Origin: Komagataeibacter melomenusus
Lineage (GTDB): Bacteria > Pseudomonadota > Alphaproteobacteria > Acetobacterales > Acetobacteraceae
Reading direction: 5' to 3'
DNA length: 62,596 bases
Assembly (NCBI RefSeq): GCF_013155395.1
Contig: NZ_JABJWC010000019.1
Span: 1 to 62,596 of the forward strand
Each line of letters starts with the position of its first letter. Position 1 is the stretch's first letter. Positions 52,211 to 62,596 of this stretch are shown here, piece after piece. The notes beneath the pieces are model-generated. The model saw only the letters and a program-made list of their open reading frames with translations, made no database searches and was not told where the DNA came from. A program made the translations under genes and the position numbers.

Positions 52211-54034
52211 CTATTCAACAGTAACGGATTTGGCCAGATTACGTGGCTGGTCCACATCGGTGCCTTTGATCAGGGCTACCTCATAGGCTAGGATCTGCAC
52301 CGGAATGGTCTGCAGGATGGGGGCCACGAATTCATCCACCGTCGGGATCGCCACTACGCATTCCGCGATCTCGCGCAGGCGCGGCGCGCCCGCCATGTCG
52401 GTAAATACCAGCAGGCGGCCGCCACGGGCCTTGGCTTCCTGCAGGTTGGACAGCGTTTTTTCAAACAACGGCCCCGACGGCACGGTAGCCACGACCGGCA
52501 CGGTGCTGTCGATCAGCGATATGGGGCCGTGCTTCATCTCGCCCGCAGCATAGGCCTCGGCGTGGATATAGGTGATTTCCTTGAGCTTGAGCGCCCCTTC
52601 GAGCGCTACGGGGAACATCGCCCCGCGCCCCAGATACAGCACGTCACGCGCTTCGGCCACGATCGCGGCCATGCGGCGGATCTCGTCGTGGCGCTCGAAC
52701 ACCTCGGTCGCCTTGCTTGGCAGGTCGAGCAGGTTGGTCACCATGCGCTCTTCCTGGTCGGCATCAATCGTGCCGCGCGCGCGGCCAAAGGCGATGGTCA
52801 GGCACGCCAGCACGGAAAGCTGCGCCGTGAATGCCTTGGTGCTGGCCACCGAGATTTCAGGCCCCGCCACGGTGCCCAGCACGGCATCGCTTTCGCGCGC
52901 CATGGTGCTCTGCTCCACATTGAGCACCGAGACGATATGCTGCCCCGCCGCCCGCATGCCACGCAGGGCGGCCAGCGTATCCGCCGTCTCGCCGGACTGC
53001 GAGATGAGCAGCCCCAGCCCGCCATGGGCCAGCGGCGGGTTGCGGTAGCGCATCTCGCTCGCCACGTCGATATCAACCGGCAGGCGGGCGTACTGCTCGA
53101 TCCAGTAGCGCCCGATCATGCCCGCATAGAAGGCCGAGCCGCAGGCAGTGATGACGGCACGCGGGATGGCGGCAAGGTCGAACGGCAGGTCGGGCATGAC
53201 CACGCGGCGGGTGGCGGGGTCGATCAGACGCTGGAGCGTCTGGCCGATCACCACCGGGTGCTCGTGCAGTTCCTTCTCCATGTAATGGCGGTAGCCATCC
53301 TTGCCCACCGAGGCCGCGATCAGCGCCGTCAGCCGCACCGGGCGCTCGACCGGGTTGCCCGCCATGTCAAAGAATGCCGCACCGGCGGCCGTGATGACCG
53401 CCCAGTCGCCATCATCAAGATAGGCGATGCGGCGGGTCAGCGGGGCCAGGGCCAGGCTGTCGGAGCCGAGGAACATCTCGTTATCGCCAAAGCCCACCAC
53501 CAGCGGCGCGCCATGCCGCGCGCCGATGACCATGCCGTCATGACCTGCGAAGATCATGGCCAGCGCATAGGCCCCCTCCAGCCGCTTGAGGCATTCATGC
53601 GCGGCCTCACGCGGGGAAAGGCCGCGCTGGAGGTGGTAGTCGACCAGCTGGGCAATGGTCTCGCTATCGGTATCGGTCGAGAAGACCTGACCTGCGGCCT
53701 CAAGCTCGCGGCGCAGTTCCTCGAAGTTTTCGATAATGCCGTTATGCACCACCGATACGCGCTCCGTGCCATGCGGGTGGGCATTGTTCTCGGTGGGCGC
53801 GCCATGGGTGGCCCAGCGCGTGTGGCCAATGCCGGTTACGCCAGGCAGCGGCAGGCGCGCCAGCAGGCTGGCCAGATGGTCGAGTTTGCCCGCCGCCCGG
53901 CGGCGCTCGACATGGCCGTGCTCCAGTGTTGCGATACCGGCGGAATCGTAACCGCGATATTCCAGCCGCCGCAGGGCATCAAGAATGACCGGCGTGGCCT
54001 GATTGCTGCCAACAACGCCTACAATGCCACACAT
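52211..54034 (-). CDS. glmS: Glutamine-fructose-6-phosphate aminotransferase (isomerising)
   Basis: A 607-residue enzyme making glucosamine-6-phosphate, the first step to UDP-GlcNAc and in acetic acid bacteria also relevant to envelope polysaccharides. The N-terminal nucleophile Cys2 is in MCGIVGVVG; two SIS domains follow (ACGSAFYAGMIG; LGRGAMFPVALEGALKLKE), and the C-terminus is PRNLAKSVTVE. Its start shares a base with the glmU stop (TGATG), so the two are coupled. No glmS ribozyme is apparent. Confidence 0.96.
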   Translation of the reverse strand: MCGIVGVVGSNQATPVILDALRRLEYRGYDSAGIATLEHGHVERRRAAGKLDHLASLLARLPLPGVTGIGHTRWATHGAPTENNAHPHGTERVSVVHNGIIENFEELRRELEAAGQVFSTDTDSETIAQLVDYHLQRGLSPREAAHECLKRLEGAYALAMIFAGHDGMVIGARHGAPLVVGFGDNEMFLGSDSLALAPLTRRIAYLDDGDWAVITAAGAAFFDMAGNPVERPVRLTALIAASVGKDGYRHYMEKELHEHPVVIGQTLQRLIDPATRRVVMPDLPFDLAAIPRAVITACGSAFYAGMIGRYWIEQYARLPVDIDVASEMRYRNPPLAHGGLGLLISQSGETADTLAALRGMRAAGQHIVSVLNVEQSTMARESDAVLGTVAGPEISVASTKAFTAQLSVLACLTIAFGRARGTIDADQEERMVTNLLDLPSKATEVFERHDEIRRMAAIVAEARDVLYLGRGAMFPVALEGALKLKEITYIHAEAYAAGEMKHGPISLIDSTVPVVATVPSGPLFEKTLSNLQEAKARGGRLLVFTDMAGAPRLREIAECVVAIPTVDEFVAPILQTIPVQILAYEVALIKGTDVDQPRNLAKSVTVE

Positions 54035-55401
54035 CAGCCCTGTTCCTTCCTGTTCTTCAGTCGCTGGCGGAACACGCGGGCATAGCCTGCCTTGTCCGCC
54101 TGGCGCGCCCGGCCAATGGCCAGGGCATCATCGGGCACGTCATGCGTAATCACGCTGCCCGCCGCCGTAATCACCCCTTTGCCCAACCGCACGGGGGCGA
54201 CAAGCACCGAATCCGACCCGATGAAGCTCTCGGCCCCGATTTCCGTATGGTGCTTGAACACGCCATCATAATTGCACGTAATGGTGCCCGCGCCGATATT
54301 GGCTTTCGCCCCCACGGTGGTATTGCCCAGATAGGTCAGGTGGTTGGCCTTGGCGCCCGCGCCAAGCGTGGTGGCCTTGAGTTCAACAAAATTGCCCACG
54401 CGCGCGCCCGTTCCCACATCCGTGCCCGGACGCAGGCGGGCATAGGGGCCGATCTGGGCATCAGGCCCGACCGTTGCACCCTCGATGTGCGAAAACGCAT
54501 GGATTTCCGTGCCGCGCCTGACATGCACCCCCGGCCCGAACACCACATGCGGGTGCACCACCGTGTCAGGCTCGAACACCGTATCGGCGCACAGGAACAC
54601 GGTATCGGGCGCCACGAGGGTCGTGCCACCCGCCATGGCGGCAAGGCGCAGGCGGGCCTGCACGCAGGCTTCGGCCTGGGCGAGTTCGGCACGGGAATTG
54701 ATGCCGCGCAGTTCATCCTCGGGGGCCACGACCGCGCGCACCCTGCGCCCTTCGGCCACGGCGCGCGCCACCACATCGCCCAGATAGTATTCGCCCTGCG
54801 CGTTATCGTTATCAATCTCGCCCAGCCAGCGGCGGAAATCGGCGGCATCAGCGCATAGCACGCCCGCATTGCACAGCCCGATGGCGCGTTCGGCGGGTGT
54901 TGCATCCGCCCATTCCACAATGCGCTGCACCAGTCCGTCACGCGTGAGCACGCGACCGTAACGCGCGGGATCAGCCGGTTCCATGGCCAGCAGGGCAAGG
55001 CCGGTATCATCGCTGCGGCGCTGGGCCAGCAGGGCACGCATGGTGCCCGGCGTAATCAGGGGATTATCACCATAGAGCACTGCCACATCGCCCGTGCCGA
55101 ACGCGGCCTCGGCCTGGCGGGCGGCATGGCCCGTGCCCAGGCGGTCGTGCTGCACCACGACTGTGTGCGGGGCAGCGAGGGCGGCCACGTCGTCCATGCC
55201 TGGCCCGGCTACGACAATAATCCGGTCAAACACTTCGGCTGCATTATCAATCAGGTAGCGCAGCATGGGCTGGCCTGCGAGCGGATGCATGACCTTGGGC
55301 CGCTCCGATTTCATGCGCGTGCCGCGACCTGCCGCCAGAATGACGGCGGTCGATAGGGGTGCGGCGGAGGCGGACAGGGCGGTCTCTGTGTCGGTCTTCA
55401 T
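54034..55401 (-). CDS. glmU: Bifunctional GlcNAc-1-phosphate uridyltransferase / GlcN-1-phosphate acetyltransferase
   Basis: A 455-residue two-domain enzyme. The N-terminal pyrophosphorylase has VILAAGRGTRMKSERPKVM; the C-terminal half is a left-handed beta helix with repeated hexapeptides (GPYARLRPGTDVG, TVGAKANIGAGTITCNYDG). With GlmS it supplies UDP-GlcNAc for peptidoglycan and lipid A. The promoter should lie in the upstream gap next to repeat copy 3. Confidence 0.96.
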   Translation of the reverse strand: MKTDTETALSASAAPLSTAVILAAGRGTRMKSERPKVMHPLAGQPMLRYLIDNAAEVFDRIIVVAGPGMDDVAALAAPHTVVVQHDRLGTGHAARQAEAAFGTGDVAVLYGDNPLITPGTMRALLAQRRSDDTGLALLAMEPADPARYGRVLTRDGLVQRIVEWADATPAERAIGLCNAGVLCADAADFRRWLGEIDNDNAQGEYYLGDVVARAVAEGRRVRAVVAPEDELRGINSRAELAQAEACVQARLRLAAMAGGTTLVAPDTVFLCADTVFEPDTVVHPHVVFGPGVHVRRGTEIHAFSHIEGATVGPDAQIGPYARLRPGTDVGTGARVGNFVELKATTLGAGAKANHLTYLGNTTVGAKANIGAGTITCNYDGVFKHHTEIGAESFIGSDSVLVAPVRLGKGVITAAGSVITHDVPDDALAIGRARQADKAGYARVFRQRLKNRKEQG

Positions 55402-55786
55402 GGCAGTGTGCGGGTACTCCGCACCTGACTACCCTGTCAAACCCTTATCGGCGCGGGGACGCATCACTTCGAATGTCCGAGTGCTACGATAGTGCTGCCC
55501 AAAAATAACATGCTGATAAAAAACACAAAAATCAGGCACCTCTCATTTTATGAGATCATGCCCTTGATGCGTTTTTTTGAAAAAACAGACCCGTGCCGTC
55601 CTGAAGTCATAAAAGTTTTCAGGTGTCGCCTTTTTTTAAAAAGGCGACGTTGCCCAAAAGCTTCTTGAAAAAAGCCTTACCAAAAACTTTTCCTTTTTAT
55701 CAATGATTTGGCCCCAGGCAATCTCTTATGACTTGCAGGGCCGTGCGCAGTGGGGCTTCCTCAACGCCAGACAGTCAAAGGCGTTC
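55402..55786. promoter_or_regulatory. Divergent glmU / gph intergenic region
   Basis: This 385-base AT-rich gap separates glmU (leftward) and gph (rightward), so it should hold promoters for both. It contains repeat copy 3 and, just before it, a small T-run/A-run hairpin near 55571 (GTTTTTT with AAAAAAC). The gph coding frame is open for 84 bases before the chosen ATG, but this part lacks family similarity. No clear promoter boxes could be assigned. Confidence 0.45.
55610..55692. repeat. Intergenic hairpin repeat, copy 3
   Basis: AAAAGTTTTCAGGTGTCGCC with a T/A-rich stem: GTCGCC at 55625-55630 pairs with GGCGAC at 55643-55648. It is followed by AAAAGCTTCTTGAAAAAAGC and the tail TTACCAAAAACTTTTC. 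The stem carries compensatory changes relative to copies 1 and 2 (G-C to T-A on both arms), which argues that the paired structure is maintained. Unlike the other copies it lies between divergent genes. Confidence 0.75.
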
Positions 55787-56467
55787 ATGATGACATTCTC
55801 CCCTTCCCGTCTGGCAGTTTTTGATATGGATGGCACGCTGATCGACAGCCTGCCTGATCTTGCGGCCTGCGCCGACTGGCTTTTGGCGCAATACAACCTG
55901 CCGGGCATAACACCCGAGGCCGTGCGCCCGATGATTGGCGATGGCGTGGCCATGCTCGTCAGCCGCCTGCTCGACCATGCCGGTCCCGCCGCCACAAGCA
56001 TAGACCGTGCCGAGGCCACGGCCCGCTACATGGCCCATTACACCCCCCATTCAACCGATCACACCCGCCCCTTTCCCGGCACGGTCGCGGCGCTGGCGGC
56101 CCTGCACGCAGCAGGCTGGCGCATGGCGGTCTGCACCAACAAGCCCGTAGCAGCGGCCCGGCGCATCCTTGAGGTCATGGATCTGGAAAAATGGTTTGTC
56201 ACTGTAGGCGGCGGTGACAGCTTTGGCGTGCGCAAGCCCGACCCGCGCCACCTGCTGGGCACGATCGAGCAGGCAGGGGGCACTCCTGCCCGCGCCCTCA
56301 TGATCGGCGACCATCATAACGACGTGGCCTGCGCCACAGGCGCCCATGTGCCGGTCATCTTCGCCCGCTGGGGTTACGGGCGGCCGGAAATGGAAGCCGG
56401 GGCCACGGTAGGCGCCGATTCCATTGCCGAAGTGCCGCATCTGGCAGGCGAATTGCGGCCTGCCTGA
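55787..56467 (+). CDS. gph: HAD-family phosphoglycolate phosphatase-like enzyme
   Basis: A 226-residue HAD hydrolase with a helical cap. Motif I is VFDMDGTLIDS, motif II CTNKP, motif III Lys in GVRKPDPRHL and motif IV IGDHHNDVACA, so all catalytic residues are present. Phosphoglycolate is the likely substrate, removing a product of oxidative DNA damage, but related HAD substrates are possible. Two adjacent ATGs could start it. It ends 6 bases from the convergent gyrB stop. Confidence 0.85.
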   Translation: MMTFSPSRLAVFDMDGTLIDSLPDLAACADWLLAQYNLPGITPEAVRPMIGDGVAMLVSRLLDHAGPAATSIDRAEATARYMAHYTPHSTDHTRPFPGTVAALAALHAAGWRMAVCTNKPVAAARRILEVMDLEKWFVTVGGGDSFGVRKPDPRHLLGTIEQAGGTPARALMIGDHHNDVACATGAHVPVIFARWGYGRPEMEAGATVGADSIAEVPHLAGELRPA

Positions 56468-56473
56468 ACTGCC

Positions 56474-58978
<2,505 letters not shown>

Positions 58979-59032
58979 TCAGAATGCATTATAGCCTCAA
59001 CTGCCCGGCGGAACCAGCATTCCCCGCGCGAA

Positions 59033-60157
59033 TCAGGTCTCATGGGCAAGATTACCCGCACCCGGCGTCTCGAAGGCGGCATGGCCGCGCAGCGGGGCGA
59101 ACTGTTCGGCGTCCGTTCCGGTCAGGAACACACCTGTGTTCATGCGGCCCACGGCACGGAACAGGGCCTGCCTGCGGGCTTCATCCAGGTGCACCAGCGG
59201 TTCATCAAGCAACAGCATGGGCACCTGCCCCCGGCATGCGGCCAGTATGCGCGCATGGGACAGCACGATGCCCAGCAGCAGCGCCTTCTGCTGGCCCGTG
59301 CTGGACTGGGCGGCGGCGCGCCCGCTCACCCGGTCAGCCAGCGCAAGACCGGTGCGGTGCGCGCCAAAACGGCTGCCGCCACGCTGGCGGTCAATACCGC
59401 GCGCGTGCGCCATCTGCCCGGCCAGCCAGTCCTCCACGGCCAGCGCAGGCTGCTGGGCCAGATGGGCGGCAATATCACAGTCCAGCTCCAGCCGGGCGGC
59501 GGGAAAGCCATCGGCCAGCGCCTGCCCATCGGTATTGAGGCGACTGACCATGTCCATCCGCGCGGCAACGGTGGCCACCGCATGGCGGGCCATGGTGTGC
59601 TCGAGGGCGGCAAGCCAGGCGGGATCGGGGTTGCGCTGGGCCAGCAGGCGGCTGCGCTGGGCCATGGCGCGGTCATGGGCTGCGAGTTCACGCGCATGGC
59701 CGGGTTCAAGCGCCTGCACCAGCCGGTCGAGAAACCGCCGCCGCCCCCCTGCCCCTTCAAGGAACAGGCGGTCCATCTGCGGCGTGATCCAGACAGCCGA
59801 GAAATATTCACCAACGCCATCACGGTTGCGCAGGACCTGCCCGTCCACCCGGAACACCCGGCGCTCGGGCCGCAGCGGGTCGGCGCCCGTTGCAAGCTGC
59901 ACGGACAGGGCTTCATCCCCGTCCATGCCTTCCACCTGTGCCGCAACGCCCCACAGGCCCGCGCCATGGCGGGGCAGTTCATCCATGCGCGCGCCGCGCA
60001 GGCCACGACCGGGCACCAGCAGCGACACGGCCTCAAGCAGGTTGGTCTTGCCGCTGCCATTCGGCCCGGTAATGACCGTAACCGGCTGCGCCGGCTGCCA
60101 GGACAGGCGGCTGTAGTTGCGGAAATCCGTCAGCGTCAGCCGGGTTATGCAGGCCAT
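59033..60157 (-). CDS. recF: DNA replication and repair protein RecF
   Basis: An SMC-like ATPase of 374 residues acting at single-strand gaps with RecO and RecR. Walker A is ITGPNGSGKTNLLEAV, the signature SSTGQQKALLLGI, and Walker B LLLDEPLVHLDEARR. N-terminal ITRLTLTDFRNY is typical. It follows dnaN by 22 bases and is surely co-transcribed. Confidence 0.94.
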   Translation of the reverse strand: MACITRLTLTDFRNYSRLSWQPAQPVTVITGPNGSGKTNLLEAVSLLVPGRGLRGARMDELPRHGAGLWGVAAQVEGMDGDEALSVQLATGADPLRPERRVFRVDGQVLRNRDGVGEYFSAVWITPQMDRLFLEGAGGRRRFLDRLVQALEPGHARELAAHDRAMAQRSRLLAQRNPDPAWLAALEHTMARHAVATVAARMDMVSRLNTDGQALADGFPAARLELDCDIAAHLAQQPALAVEDWLAGQMAHARGIDRQRGGSRFGAHRTGLALADRVSGRAAAQSSTGQQKALLLGIVLSHARILAACRGQVPMLLLDEPLVHLDEARRQALFRAVGRMNTGVFLTGTDAEQFAPLRGHAAFETPGAGNLAHET

Positions 60158-60179
60158 GCCGCCGTAATAAAAGGCGCGC

Positions 60180-61304
60180 TCAAACGCGCATGGGCATCAG
60201 CACGTACAGCGCCGAGGGGCTGTCCACATCGCGCACGATGGTGGGGGCGGAACTGTCGGAGAAGGCGAATTCCACCTCCTTTTCCACCTGGTCGGTAATG
60301 TCATTCAGATACCGGGCCTGAAAGCCGATCTCGATGGGCGGCGCGTCATAGGAGACGTGATTTTCATCAAGCTCCTCGGTGGCCGAGCCCTGGTCCTGGC
60401 TGGCAGCCGACAGGGTAAGCAGGTTATGGCCCATGCTCAGCTTGACCGGACGCGACCGCTCCTGGCTGATGGCCGCGACACGGGCTACCGCATCGGAGAA
60501 GATCTTCTTGCCCACGCGCAGGATGCGGTCATTGCCGTGCGGGATCACGCGCTCATATTCGGGGAAGGTGCCATCGATCAGCTTGGAGGTGAGCGTGATG
60601 TTGCCGATGGTGAACTGGATGCGGGTATCGGACAGGGCCACATCGACCTGCTCCGGCCCTTCATCAAGCAGCTTGCGCAGCTCACCCACGGTCTTGCGCG
60701 GCACGATCACGCCGGGCATGCCCTCGCTGCCCGGCGGCAGTTCGGTCTCGACGCGCGCAAGGCGGTGGCCATCGGTCGCCACCGCGCGCAGCACCGGACC
60801 GGCCTCGCCTTCGGCCACATGCAGGAAAATGCCGTTGAGGTAGTAGCGCGTCTCCTCCGTGGAGATGGCGAAGCGCGTGCGGTCGATCAGGCCCCGCAGC
60901 ACCTGCGCGGGAATGCTGAATTCATGCGGCAGGCTGCCTGCCATCATGGAGGGGAAGTCATCCACGTCGAGCACATTGAGGCTGGTGGCAAAACGCCCCG
61001 CCCGCAGGCCCAGCGGCGCATCGCCTCCGGCATGGTCGAACTCGACCTGCGCGCCATCGGGCAGCTTGCGCACGATTTCGTACAGCACGGCCGCCGGTGC
61101 CGTAACCGCGCCATCACGCAGCGTTTCGGCCGCCATGCCCTCGACCACGGCAATTTCCATGTCGGTGGCGGTCAGCGTCATGGCGCCATCAGTGACATTG
61201 ATCAGCACATTGGCCAGGATGGGGATGGTATTGCGCTTCTCGGCAACGCTCTGGATATGGGCCAGTGCCTTGAGCAGCGTTACGCGGTCAGCCTTCAACT
61301 TCAT
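60180..61304 (-). CDS. dnaN: DNA polymerase III beta subunit (sliding clamp)
   Basis: The 374-residue processivity clamp, three repeated domains. The start KLKADRVTLLKALAHIQSVAEKRN is split here only for length: KADRVTLLKAL then VAEKRNTIPIL; TDGHRLARVETELP and the C-terminal ALYVLMPMRV, which forms the partner-binding pocket, are standard. GAGGAT lies about 8 bases before the ATG. The 108 bases to dnaA contain no gene. Confidence 0.96.
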   Translation of the reverse strand: MKLKADRVTLLKALAHIQSVAEKRNTIPILANVLINVTDGAMTLTATDMEIAVVEGMAAETLRDGAVTAPAAVLYEIVRKLPDGAQVEFDHAGGDAPLGLRAGRFATSLNVLDVDDFPSMMAGSLPHEFSIPAQVLRGLIDRTRFAISTEETRYYLNGIFLHVAEGEAGPVLRAVATDGHRLARVETELPPGSEGMPGVIVPRKTVGELRKLLDEGPEQVDVALSDTRIQFTIGNITLTSKLIDGTFPEYERVIPHGNDRILRVGKKIFSDAVARVAAISQERSRPVKLSMGHNLLTLSAASQDQGSATEELDENHVSYDAPPIEIGFQARYLNDITDQVEKEVEFAFSDSSAPTIVRDVDSPSALYVLMPMRV

Positions 61305-61412
61305 CGGTACGATATCCTCCACATCCCGCAGCACCCGAAAAAGTACAGAACGGGGGAGACCTGTCTAGCAGCCTGAAGCAACAGCGGTAAAGGGGCGCGC
61401 GGGGGAAATGCG

Positions 61413-62474
61413 TCAGGTCTCGAGCATGCGGCGCAGCAGTTCCACGTCCTCGGCAAAGGCAGGGTCCTGGGCCATCAACTGCTCCACCTTGGTCACGCCA
61501 TACATGACGGTGGTGTGGTCGCGGTTGCCGAACTTGCGCCCGATCTCGGGGTAGGAGCGGCTGGTCAGCTGCTTGGCCAGGTACATCGCCACCTGCCGTG
61601 GCCGTGCCACGGCCCGGCCCCGCCGGGCGGAGAACATGTCGGTCAGGCGCGTGTTCCAGTGCTCGGCCACCTTGCGCTGGATTTCCTCGATGGTGACGCG
61701 ACGGTCATGCGCCTTGAGGATATCGTGCAGCACATCCTGCGTTGCTTCCAGCGTGACGGGGCGGCCAAACAGGTTGGCATGCGCGATCAGCCGGTTGAGC
61801 GCGCCCTCAAGCTCGCGCACGTTCGAGGTGATCTTGTGGGCCAGGAATTCCAGCACCTTGGCAGGCACCACAACGCCGGAGGCTGCGGCCTTGGCCTCAA
61901 GGATCGAGATGCGCAGCTCGAACGTGGTGGCATGGATATCGGCCACCATGCCGCAGCCAAGGCGGGTGCGCAGCCGGTCCTCAAGCCCTGACAGGTCGGA
62001 GGGCGACTTGTCGGCCGAGACCACGATCTGCCGCCCGGCATCGACGAGCGCGTTGAAGGTGTGGAAGAATTCGTCCTGCGTGTTGTCCTTGCCGATGAGG
62101 AACTGCAGGTCATCGATCATCAGCACATCGACGGAGCGCAACTGGTCCTTGAACTCGAGCGTGGACTGCGAGCGGATGGCCCCGATGAAGCGGTACATGA
62201 ACTTCTCGGCCGACATGTAGGCCACCGAGACCTTGCCGCCACGCAGCAGTTCCGCACCGATGGCGTGCATGAGGTGGGTCTTGCCCAACCCCACGCCGCC
62301 ATACAGAAACAGGGGGTTGAAGCCGGGGCTGGACGGGCGCTCGGCCACGCGGCGGGCGCAGGCATAGGCGAACTCGTTGGGCTTGCCCACGATGAAGGTG
62401 TCAAACGTAAAGCGCGGCTCGAGCGGGGCGGCAAGGTCGCTGCGCACCTCGGCCTGGCGCGGGCTTTCCGCCAC
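61413..62474 (-). CDS. dnaA: Chromosomal replication initiator DnaA, 5'-truncated at window edge
   Basis: About 350 C-terminal residues of DnaA. Domain III has Walker [15 protein letters not shown], Walker [11 protein letters not shown] and sensor 1 [11 protein letters not shown]; domain IV ends with the DnaA-box-binding signature [17 protein letters not shown]. The true 5' part (domains I and II) is missing. Upstream of residue AESPRQAEV the frame is destroyed by a 124-base displaced duplication, so an open frame that seems to continue to 62558 is a shifted copy of the same DNA and not real N-terminus. Confidence 0.93.
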   Translation of the reverse strand: MAESPRQAEVRSDLAAPLEPRFTFDTFIVGKPNEFAYACARRVAERPSSPGFNPLFLYGGVGLGKTHLMHAIGAELLRGGKVSVAYMSAEKFMYRFIGAIRSQSTLEFKDQLRSVDVLMIDDLQFLIGKDNTQDEFFHTFNALVDAGRQIVVSADKSPSDLSGLEDRLRTRLGCGMVADIHATTFELRISILEAKAAASGVVVPAKVLEFLAHKITSNVRELEGALNRLIAHANLFGRPVTLEATQDVLHDILKAHDRRVTIEEIQRKVAEHWNTRLTDMFSARRGRAVARPRQVAMYLAKQLTSRSYPEIGRKFGNRDHTTVMYGVTKVEQLMAQDPAFAEDVELLRRMLET

Positions 62475-62596
62475 GGCGGGCGCAGGCATAGGCGAACTCG
62501 TTGGGCTTGCCCACGATGAAGGTGTCAAACGTAAAGCGCGGCTCGAGCGGGGCGGCAAGGTCGCTGCGCACCTCGGCCTGGCGCGGGCTTTCCGCC
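62351..62596. repeat. Direct duplication of dnaA sequence at the window end
   Basis: Bases 62351-62472 recur as 62475-62596 with no visible mismatch, offset 124 bases, separated by two bases. The second copy runs exactly to the last base. Because 124 is not a multiple of three, the copy shifts the dnaA frame. This pattern at a contig edge is typical of an assembly artefact, though a real tandem duplication cannot be ruled out. Confidence 0.9.

Noticed and set aside
62475-62596. An N-terminal extension of DnaA reading through to the window end
   Set aside because: It is a frame-shifted second copy of downstream dnaA DNA, not genuine coding sequence.

Overview
The window is a GC-rich, densely coded stretch of bacterial chromosome, most likely from an acetic acid bacterium (Acetobacteraceae, probably the Komagataeibacter/Gluconacetobacter group). 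This rests on the alphaproteobacterial gene set (MmcB, TIGR02302/DUF4175, the argH - small lipoprotein - lysA order), on a serine palmitoyltransferase sphingolipid locus of the kind known in acetic acid bacteria, and on AT-rich intergenic hairpin repeats. I recognise 57 protein genes and one frameshifted pseudogene. I see no rRNA, tRNA, CRISPR array, phage or insertion sequence. The right end lies inside dnaA and carries a direct duplication that runs to the last base, so the window is probably a whole draft contig.

Layout. 1-675: no gene, one strong terminator hairpin. 676-12170: a sphingolipid locus (GT-B/glycerophosphotransferase-like enzyme, acyl-AMP ligase, dedicated ACP, serine palmitoyltransferase, Tam41-like nucleotidyltransferase, lipid kinase, metallophosphoesterase, LptF- and LptG-like permeases, fatty-acid hydroxylase, NTP transferase). 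12189-14444: MmcB, an inositol-monophosphatase-family enzyme and a SYLF lipid-binding protein. 14536-19253 (minus): fatty-acid genes fabD, fabG, acpP, fabF, then mltG. 19320-23594 (minus): five poorly characterised genes. 23780-30454 (plus): sucCD, bioB, queECD and a SulP transporter. 30719-36996 (minus): a DUF4304 pseudogene and a five-gene Mla-like lipid transport operon. 37071-40109 (minus): N-formylglutamate amidohydrolase, aroE, coaE, dnaQ. 40359-46548: argH, an LptM-like lipoprotein, lysA and a large DUF4175 protein, with cdd inserted on the other strand. 46680-55401 (minus): a CPA1 antiporter with a cyclic-nucleotide-binding domain, thiOSGE, and glmU-glmS. 55787-62596: gph, then the replication block dnaA-dnaN-recF-gyrB on the minus strand.

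Two regions stand out. The sphingolipid locus has what is needed to activate a fatty acid, condense it with serine, hydroxylate a chain, phosphorylate a ceramide-type lipid, possibly convert it to a CDP-lipid, and export it through an LptFG-like pair. The Mla-like operon has an ABC subunit in which every catalytic motif is degenerate, and its first gene encodes a membrane sensor whose class III cyclase domain keeps the fold motifs but has lost its catalytic residues. Two dead enzymes in one translationally coupled lipid-transport operon is the most unusual observation here.

Three copies of a composite hairpin repeat mark intergenic spaces at about 14.5, 46.6 and 55.6 kb. Many start-stop overlaps (ATGA, GTGA, TTGA) indicate translational coupling. 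Several starts were chosen from ribosome-binding sites rather than from the longest open frame. All functional calls come from reading motifs and context; no database search was run.
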